Positions 56,790 through 64,000 of a DNA stretch of 64,000 nucleotides are shown piece after piece. The notes beneath the pieces were generated by a model, which had not been told where the DNA came from, searched no databases, and saw only the letters and a list, made by a program, of their open reading frames with translations. The first letter of the stretch is position 1. Each line of letters starts with the position of its first letter. This DNA is from Calycina herbarum (taxonomy: Eukaryota > Ascomycota > Leotiomycetes > Helotiales > Pezizellaceae), in assembly GCA_001414485.1 (NCBI GenBank), contig LLEY01000013.1, positions 558,001 to 622,000 of the forward strand, in the 5' to 3' direction. A program made the translations under genes and the position numbers.

Positions 56790-57382
56790 TCACTCAACAA
56801 CTACTTCAGCGGTAGGTGCATCTCTCAATAGTGCCAACAACTTCTCCATCTCCTCCGCAATCTCGTCCGACGCACTACTAATATCCACCCCAAGGAAATC
56901 AGCCAACTTCACAAACTCATTCAACCGCTCAATCTCATCCCACACTCGATCCCTCCACACCTCCAAATTCCGAATTCGAAGACGGAACAAGCGTCTGTCG
57001 AAATCCACACAACCATTCTTCATAAAAGTAAGTACTAAACCCACACTACCACGAGAAACTAATCCTTTCTCCTCAACTAGTTCGATGGGAGATTGGGAGT
57101 CGTATGCTAGACAGGCTTGGAATAAGGGGGATTGCTCGAGGATGCGGATGGGGCAGTGGATTTCGTAGATTTCCTGGTTGTTGCCTTGAGGATGGGTGGT
57201 GTTCGTTTTTTATGAAAGGAAGGTCGAGGTTGGTGGGTTGGGTGATGCGGAGGAGGATGTGGGGGGTGCCTGCGTAGAACTCTTCTCGGGAGGAGGAGAC
57301 GTCTAGCACGAGGCCAGGGGTCGCGTTCCTCGATTTCCGCTAGGGAGAGGTTAGCGAGTGGGTGGGTTAGTTCGTCGGCCAT
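56790..57382 (-). pseudogene. BTB-like gene with two frame shifts
   Basis: Three consecutive minus-strand frames read like one protein. The first is MADELTHPLANLSLAEIEE from 57382. The second, after one extra base, is RNATPGLVLDVSSSREEFYA with GTPHILLRITQPTNLDLPFI. The third, after another, is NTTHPQGNNQEIYEIHCPIR, ILEQSPLFQACLAYDSQSPI, SVGLVLTFMKNG and a helical C-terminus ending at 56790 (LLALLRDAPTAEVVVE). The order of an ILEQSPLFQ segment, a VLTFMKNG segment and terminal helices resembles fungal BTB proteins, but only weakly. A CTAAC branch-like site and CCTAG near 57340 offer an intron explanation for the first shift; none fits the second. Likely a pseudogene, or two single-base assembly errors. 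Confidence 0.5.
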
Positions 57383-58009
57383 GTTGGAGGTGGTGTTGGA
57401 AAAGACGGACATAGTGCTGTGGTAAAGTGTGCTGATATGAAATATAAGATGAGGAGTGTATGCGTTTAGATACTTGAGAGATAGAGTTCTGAGTGTGATA
57501 GCAGGAAGAAACGAATAAATTTATGCTTGATTCCCGAAAAATAAAGGATTGTTCTTGGTCAATAGCTCTATGCAATTGTCTTCAAATCGACTAAGAGTTC
57601 TTTCTCCCAATGTGCTGGAGACAAAGCCAGCAGCATAAGGGTAACGAAAGAGAATACGCCACTCTGACCAAATTGACTAAGGGCTCTTTCTCCTCGATTG
57701 AGGAGAGACAAAGGTAGCAATATAGATTCAACAAAAGAGAAGAAGAAAAAAATGAGGTTGGTCCCCTAGAGTACGGGAGAAGGAGGGGTTTGCTGTGTAG
57801 CTCAAAAAACGACTTGGGAGTTTGATGTGCGGGAAGGTGCACATAAGTCTAGAAGCACCTCAGATCTCTGGCGTGGCAAAGTTCCACACTTGAGACAGGA
57901 ACGATCTACAAGCAAGAAAATGCAGGGAGTGACAACTGTGGGCCAGAAGCCGAATCTTAAAATGGGAAGTCACCACCAAGATGAAATTCTTCAAATACGG
58001 TGGACTCAA

Positions 58010-58083
58010 GGTCGCTCCTTCCCTCTTCATAACCTCGTCCCGCCATGACGAGAGCAGAGATGAAACCTAGGGAAGGCATGACC
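58010..58083. repeat. short TIR repeat, copy 1
   Basis: 74 bases starting GGTCGCTCCTTCCCT and ending AGGGAAGGCATGACC. The ends are inverted repeats of each other, and an internal CCATGACGAGAGCAGAGATG is shared in part with the copies at 58608 and 61795. Confidence 0.6.
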
Positions 58084-58607
58084 CCTGATATAGTGTTGCT
58101 AAGGAAAGAGATCCCGGGTATAAGTACCTAGGCTCAGATGATGTCTTTTCACACCTTCTAAGCTTTCTCAAGTATCGATCCTGACCTCGACCGATTCATA
58201 AAATCTGTAAAGTGAGGTTTGTAACAAGTAAAGAATTTTACTCCCTCTTCCCTACCCGTCTTGACTTCTCATTCTTTCCAGTTCTCGTTTTATCTTTATT
58301 TCCTCATTTCATCATTTTGCTTGTCATCTCATAATTCAACTAATCATCTCATCACCGCCCTTTCTTATGAAATTAGAAATTTCAAACCAATTTTTACACA
58401 AAATTTCATCCTCTCGTCTTTTAGACGACAAAAAGAAATGGATGTCGTAGGTGCGTTTCCAGTCCCCAGACCTGCTCTGGACCCAAGGCCGCCCTTCTCG
58501 GCATAGGCTATGTCGAGATAAAAGGCAGGGAACTAGGTATATTATTTCTAAGGAAAGATAACGCCGTTATGCCTGTGGTGCTTAAGGTAGGGTTGGGTTT
58601 TCTCGAG

Positions 58608-58689
58608 GGTCGCTCTTTCTCCCTTTGCCTCAATCTTGGTCCCGGCCCATCCATGACGGAACAGAGAACACACAGAGGAAGGCACGACC
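58608..58689. repeat. short TIR repeat, copy 2
   Basis: 82 bases starting GGTCGCTCTTTCTCCC and ending GAGGAAGGCACGACC, with CCATGACGGAACAGAGA inside. Same end structure as copies 1 and 3. Confidence 0.55.
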
Positions 58690-59313
58690 TTAGACGCCCT
58701 GTCACCCTCCGACTGTTGGTGCATTCATCGAAGACGCGGGTATCAAGGCAACAAGAAAATAGCAAAACAGCAAATATAGTTTAGAAACTATGATACTTAT
58801 TTCAATATTTTAAGGCATAAAATTTGTAAAGTTACTTATGGGAAAAACAGAATGAAACTTGACGATCTAAAAATGGCTCTTGAGGGAGGAAGATTAATCT
58901 CAAGTTGCTTCAAGAATCCAATGGCTGGGACAAGAGAATCAAATGGCAGTAGAGCCTCTTCGAAGATTCCTTCGACATAATATTGATGGAAATGAAGCTA
59001 TTCACTCGTTCCAGCCATTGCTTAATGAAGCAGCCTTGGCAGCTTGATATGAATCCCCCCTTTTTGAGATGTCGCTTGTGTTTTATGATTGTGTGGTGTT
59101 GTTGGAGATGAAGTCTGAGGTCTCCCTTTGTTGCTTGGCCCCCACCACGCCACCTGGCGGGGCACTGAGATCAACTCCAGGCTCTCAGTACAGCACAGCT
59201 CCCATTCCAGGCTACCACATTTCTTCTCCCAACCTACAATTATTCCCCAAGAACCTCAAGCTGGACTTGGGCCATACCTTATTCCCTCATGAATTTATGA
59301 ATAGTATTAAATC

Positions 59314-61186
59314 ATGGGTCAAGCTCAATCGGGCGAGAGCTCCAAGCGTATATCAACAGAACAGCTGAGCCACGAACTGGTCCGTATCTTCCAGCAGACT
59401 TCCAACTCCAACTAACGATCCATTGCAGGCTCGGAAATTCGCGAAACGATGCTTCACCCCCCTCGAACTCTACTCCTTTCAAGATGTCTTCAAGAGCCTC
59501 GCAGAACACCGCAGCGGGGTTGCCTTTCTGGATGAAGGGACAATTTCGAGATTCCTCGAGATACCGGATATTCTTGGCGTATCTTCGATTGTCTTTCAGA
59601 TGTTGTCATACCTCGGGGCTTTTCCGTTCGGTCAAGATGCGCCGGTGGTACTGGGTTTCGAGCAGATGATAATGGTTGTGGTGATCATGTCGGAGAGATA
59701 TCAGAGGGTGTTGAAGAAAGGGAATCGAGATAGGACGAAATTGCTATTCCGGAGTCTTGCGGTCTTTGATAGAAAGGAAGGGCATCCAGAGTCGAACGAA
59801 GCGGAGGACCCGGAGGCAGACACACAAGCGCCAGAGCAAAATGATCCTCCTAGGAGTCATGCTGCCGGATTTGCGATTGATGAAGGTGTGGAGGATGAAG
59901 AAGAGGACGACGATGATTTGGCTCTTGCAGCTTTGGAATCACTCGATGCGATAGAGGTTTTCAGACAAGGAGATCTTCCTATTGCTCAAGCCTCCATCCC
60001 ATCTGATAACCTCAAGAAGCTCATCATGCTTCTCCTCCTCATCGCTCCACTCAGTACCCAAGAAAGTCTTGCCCGCCACGCCGGCCGACTAACAGGCGAC
60101 CACCTCGAAGGTCTGCGAAAAACAGCAGACAACATCCTAGCGGCATTTGTGAACGTGGAAAAGTTTCCCGGCGTCAAAATCCATCAATTTAATACGGTGA
60201 TACCCATCAGTTTACCTTTTCTCTTCAATGGTTTCAATCCTTTATTTGAGCACTTTTTATTTTCCAAGAACATCGATTTCACAAAACGAAAAGATGGATC
60301 GACTGCCCCTCAACCATTAGATCCTGCTTTAGACCAACCTCTCCTCCAACGAGAAGGAGAAATTTTAGATTTGAATGTACTTTCACAACTCTCGTTTTTC
60401 CTTCCCGGGGACTCATTATTTCGACGTCTCCGATTATTATACTCTGGTGGTGACGCAGGCTTCTCCCTTGGAAGCTTCGAAACCAAAGTCTTCAACTGGC
60501 GAGCGCCCACCATCCTCCTCGTCTCAGGAAACCGAATATCCGATCCTCCAACCGGTGGTCAAGAACGAGCCTTCTCGGATACCCTCCGTCCAAAACGATT
60601 CCCAGATAGCAGCAAATCCGATCACCTAACATTCGGAGTCTACATCTCCCAACCCTGGCACGCAACCCACAAAGAATGTTTCGGCGACGTGGAGACCAAA
60701 CTCTTCCAACTCGAGCCCGTCCACGAGGTCTTCCACGCCTCAAATCTAAATACAGATTACATATCCTTCACCAAACCCCCCTCCTCCCACTGTGGAATCT
60801 CATTCGGCTCTCCGCACCCAAAACAAAAACAAACTTCTGGTCTAGCTACGCATGTCAATCTCGGTCCTGTATCTTTGATGCTCGATTCGTCATTTGAATT
60901 TGGAGTTTTCACTCATAATTACACATCTTCCGGGGGAGCATTTCATAATTCCGAGACGAGAAGATTCGACTTCGAAGATAGATTTGAGATTGAGAGCTTG
61001 GAAGTTTGGGGGTGTGGAGGAAATTCGGAGGCCGAGGAGCAGAGGAGTAGATGGAATTGGGAGGAGAGAGAGGCGGAGGCGAGAAGGAGGGTTAACCTTG
61101 GGACGGGAGATATTGAGGCTGATAGGGCGTTGCTTGAGATGGCGGGGTTGATTGGGGCGAATCGGAGTGGGGGGTCGATGAATTGA
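59314..61186 (+). CDS. RTC5: TLDc-domain protein Rtc5 (restriction of telomere capping 5-like), 607 aa
   Basis: Exon 1 (59314-59379) and exon 2 (59429-61186) join in phase 0 (ACTAACG branch, TTGCAG acceptor) to give 607 residues, near the yeast length. It begins MGQAQSGESS, a possible N-myristoylation signal. Helical N-terminal region: ARKFAKRCFTPLELYSFQDV. Acidic linker at about 150-180. The C-terminal TLDc domain: SFETKVFNWRAPTILLVSGN, HLTFGVYISQPWHATHKECF, GISFGSPHPKQ, HVNLGPVSLMLDSSFEFGVF and FEIESLEVWGCGG. In yeast Rtc5 is linked to vacuolar V-ATPase regulation, and TLDc proteins generally bind V-ATPase; this is family knowledge, not visible here. The longer upstream in-frame start of exon 2 (59423) is replaced by the spliced form because the latter supplies the conserved N-terminus. 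Confidence 0.92.
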
Positions 61187-62123
61187 TGGTTTGTTGTATA
61201 TGATGGGCGTTTTTCTGGATCTGGGGTTGGGTATGAGCGTTTGAGCGGTCGATTGGAAATAGCGAGTTTAAATATTAATCTATGACGAAAACTTTCCTTC
61301 ATCTTCTTCGACCTCAATTTGGTACGGGTGGCTTTCGACTCTCGAGTGAGATTTGTGATATCCGTTCACACCTGAGTTCTCAGCGATGCGTTCTGAAAGT
61401 TCGGAGCTTGAGATTTCCCTAGAGGGGAAGAGATTCAATGCAAAGGAGGGTTATTTGTCTAGAGGAGAGGACAATACCAATTTTACGACTGGATTTAACA
61501 TATAAGGAGAAATACTGGCGAGTAAGCCGTATGTTCGCGGGTAAGCTACGAGTAGCTCAACAACCTCCAGCCAAGTTATCAAGAGAAAAATATCGTGAGA
61601 CAAAGAGTTCAGTTACGTTGGGTAAAACAGGCATGAAAAATCAAATACAAATTTCTCTCTTATTAAATATCGGGTGAGTTATGTTGCAGTAAATCTTTTT
61701 AATCGAGGGAAGAAGGAGAACCAAGTGGAAATCCTGGAAAAGGTCTTCGGTCGCACACTCGGATAACTTGAATTGTTGGTTTACGGAAGGCCGAGGTCGC
61801 TCCTTCCCTGATTTGACCTCCTTAGAAACTACGGGACTTGAGGTCAATCTTAAGGTTCCCCTACCTTGGCCTAGACCTTTATACCATGGCGAGAGCGAGA
61901 TGGGAAGGCACGACCCTGGAACCAGTTAAGACCCTTAGATTCTAAAACGAAAAGCCTGTTTCGAACTTGATAAAAGAAAATGCCTCGTACAACTGAAAAT
62001 TGAATGGCGAATTTGTACATCTAGTCCACTTGATAGCGCACCTATGATACAGAAAAAGACATACGCTCAAAGACCCAGAAAACGCCTGATATATGCGAAA
62101 TACACTGGAAGATATGATGTTTC
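61187..62123. other. convergent intergenic with one short TIR repeat
   Basis: About 940 bases between the 3' ends of RTC5 and RCF1, holding the third GGTCGCTC repeat copy and no gene. Confidence 0.55.
61795..61915. repeat. short TIR repeat, copy 3
   Basis: 121 bases starting GGTCGCTCCTTCCCTGA and ending TGGGAAGGCACGACC, with CCATGGCGAGAGCGAGATG near the right end. It is longer than copies 1 and 2, so those may be internal deletions. Confidence 0.6.
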
Positions 62124-62983
62124 TCATTTCCTACTATTCATAAGCTCCCGTACCATCTCCAGAACGCCCCTTGTCCTCCTCTCACTATCCTCAACCATCG
62201 AATTTGCAGTAGGTGGTGGACCTTTCGGCTCGTCCCCCTTCCCATCTTTCTTCCCATCCCCAAAAATGCCCCCAACCCTCGCCATAATCCCCTTCCCCTC
62301 CTCCTCAACTTTCTCCGCCACCTCCTCAATCTTCCTCTCCACCTTCTCGCCCACCTTCTGGCTCCCCTTAGCCCTCCTCATCCGTTTCTCCCTCAACGCC
62401 TGAATCTCCTTCTCCTCCTGATCCCTAGCCTCCAACTCCCTAATCCATGCCTCATTCTTCTCCTTGGCCTTTCGCTCCGAAACCGCGCCTTCGAACTCCT
62501 TGCGCTTCTTGCGATCGGCGTCCCAGTATATGGAGCCTGCTACCATTGCGATGAGGGTGAATCCTTGAGCCATTATTCGGGCGCGGAACATGCGGTTTGT
62601 TTTGTTGTGGTCGCCGGAGCGGATGGAGCGTTGGGCGCCGATTAGGGCGGCTACTGTTAGGGCGCATCCTGGGGAGGGGTGTTAGCTTTGGGTTTGAGGG
62701 GTGTGGTGGTTTGAGAGGGGGATAGAGAAAGAGGGAAGATGGGTGGGAGGGGGGTTGAAATTGGGAGGAGTTGTGATTGGGAGCGTGGCATACCGAAAGG
62801 AATTAATGGTTCCTCCTTAAGACGTCTTGTTAGTTTCTGCCAATTGTTTTCTTCGTAGAAATCGCTGTGGAAATGGTACGATGGTTAGCATTGTAGCTTA
62901 TATCCCTCCCCTCTCATTGGGGATTGTCAGGACACAACTTACGAGTTTCCATCGAAGGATGACGGGAGTGGATTTCCCGACAT
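62124..62983 (-). CDS. RCF1: respiratory supercomplex factor 1 (HIG1-domain protein), 218 aa
   Basis: Three exons (62983-62943, 62864-62794, 62668-62124) join in phases 2 and 1, giving 218 residues. The N-terminus [20 protein letters not shown] leads to [20 protein letters not shown], then the first membrane helix, the matrix loop [20 protein letters not shown] (with the RxR-x3-Q core of the HIG1 motif) and the second helix ([15 protein letters not shown]). A long charged coiled coil (residues about 90-165) and a C-terminal tail follow, as in filamentous-fungal Rcf1. It sits in the mitochondrial inner membrane and supports cytochrome c oxidase assembly and supercomplex formation, by family knowledge. 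The gene is split near its start, so single-exon prediction would miss the first 40 residues. Confidence 0.94.
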
Positions 62984-63674
62984 TTTTGAGGAAGAAAAAA
63001 GATCTCCTGCTTTGAATTGATAGACTCGATCGCGAATGTTGTCGTTCGAGGGGAAGCAGACCCTACGTGGAGTGGTGAGGTAATGATTCTCTTCGGCTGG
63101 GAAGTTCTTTTATCCGAGAGAGCTTGAGCCACAGGCAAGCCACAGTCCTCAAGTCGTCGCTAAATATAACCGCCATGTACAGACACCCATCCAAAATGGA
63201 GCTTCAAACCATTCCATCGCAATGGTCGGACAACCTTTCCTTTTCGGAATCCCAACTTCGATAAATCTAGGTTGTAGATCAGTCTAGACTCCCTTTTCTG
63301 ATTTCAGATAGTTAACGTACGAAGTAAAGAGGTGCTTGTCATGTGTTTAGTCACTACTAGTACAATTCACCTCCGTCCTTCGGGTTATTTTAGTGTACTC
63401 GCTCCAAATACACCTATCTTCACTATTTCGACTGAGTCACTGACCCAGTTCACCATAAATGTTCAACCATTTCCCTCCAGATTTTTGATCCAAACACATA
63501 CATTGGTCACTTTACAGCAGAGGATTTCACAGCTGCCCATATCTCCCTAACACTAAAACGATCAGATACCAAGTCACCTTCCAAACCATCTTGTGCTCGT
63601 AGGCCGAGCACACCAACACCTACACACTCTGAATCAGAGCTTATTCAGAACCCGAATTTTGCTCAATTGTCAAC
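62984..63674. other. divergent intergenic (RCF1 / F-box-like gene)
   Basis: About 690 bases with both promoters. No gene or distinct regulatory motif is recognised. Confidence 0.5.
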
Positions 63675-64000
63675 ATGGAAATAACAGATCCGAGCCTCGG
63701 GATGCTCTCCCTTCTACCAGGAGAGGTCCGGAAAATGATATGGAAGCACCTCTCACCCCATCTACATATCGGCCGATCGCTTCCTAAAAAACCAAATCAT
63801 CACTCACTCTACCAAAGAATTCTCCTCACAAGCCGCCGAATTTACGCAGAAGTAGCCGCCGTAGTACCGTCTGGTTACAATGGCGAAACGATGAATATAT
63901 CCGTCCACCCAGAATATCAATACAAATCATGGATAAGGGTAAGAACCACCAAGAGAGCGGAAAAAGGAATCCAATGGAAACTAGAGGATCTACCGGACGC
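63675..64000 (+). CDS. F-box-like protein, truncated by window end
   Basis: The frame opens at an ATG at 63675 (context CAACATG) and stays open to the window edge, giving the first 108 residues. MLSLLPGEVRKMIWKHL (from residue 10) is the LP-x-E-(V/I)-R-x2-I(W/Y) motif that begins many fungal F-box-like proteins. It is followed by the frequent SLYQRILLTSRRIYAEV segment. Such proteins may act as substrate adaptors of SCF ubiquitin ligases, but this fungal subgroup is uncharacterised. The C-terminal part is not visible. Confidence 0.7.
   Translation, partial: MEITDPSLGMLSLLPGEVRKMIWKHLSPHLHIGRSLPKKPNHHSLYQRILLTSRRIYAEVAAVVPSGYNGETMNISVHPEYQYKSWIRVRTTKRAEKGIQWKLEDLPD

Larger units (their letters stand above)
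57383..59313. other. intergenic with two short TIR repeats
   Basis: About 1.9 kb without a gene. It holds two copies of the GGTCGCTC repeat (58010-58083 and 58608-58689). The last 200 bases are the RTC5 promoter. Confidence 0.55.

Noticed and set aside
1..64000. CRISPR arrays, rRNA and tRNA genes
   Set aside because: No direct-repeat array with spacers, no rRNA core sequence and no clear tRNA cloverleaf were seen by eye. A tRNAscan-type search was not possible.

Overview
The window reads as nuclear DNA of a filamentous ascomycete (Pezizomycotina). Most genes are split by short introns of about 50-130 bases with GT..AG ends and CTAAC/TGCTAAT-like branch points. Families such as the GPI-anchored CPAF-like S41 peptidase, DUF8021, GT90, GPR1/FUN34/YaaH permease, Zn2Cys6 regulators and small secreted proteins point to this group. 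A Leotiomycete is my best guess, inferred from overall flavour only. Several repeats and broken genes carry stop codons of the kind left by repeat-induced point mutation (RIP, CpA to TpA).

Layout. 0-16.5 kb is gene-poor and accessory in character: a broken gene (85-530), a secreted protein (927-1370), a decayed TA-flanked DNA transposon (4630-5425), a coiled-coil gene (5515-6743), a six-cysteine secreted protein (8274-8615), a divergent succinate dehydrogenase subunit C paralogue (9763-10464), a second coiled-coil gene with in-frame stops (12196-14079) and a secreted DUF8021 protein (14387-15335). 16.5-33 kb holds a NatC Lsm-type subunit divergent from the repair endonuclease Rad2/XPG, a five-exon unknown, a Zn2Cys6 factor and a GPI-anchored S41-peptidase-like protein. 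35.5-46 kb holds a foldback MITE, a GT90 glycosyltransferase, a tandem-RING protein and two BTB-like paralogues. 46.8-50.4 kb is an AT-rich nest of transposons: outer TIR element, inner Tc1/mariner-like element, solo LTR inside that. It is followed by a third, broken BTB-like paralogue. 51.6-55.1 kb has no gene I can support. 55-64 kb carries an acetate-permease-type transporter, a frameshifted gene, RTC5 (TLDc), RCF1 and the start of an F-box-like gene at the window edge.

The most unusual observation is in the BTB pair at 43.1-46.3 kb. The single intron of each gene lies at a different protein position, yet the two introns are clearly homologous to each other, including a nearly identical 28-base 3' end. 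This is the signature of introner-like elements, that is, introns that spread by copying. The second is the SDHC paralogue. It keeps several subunit C signatures but has changed two otherwise conserved histidines, and its exon phases do not join cleanly. Exons were assembled by eye from reading frame and splice motifs. Exon sums divisible by three are reported as internal support, not as proof.
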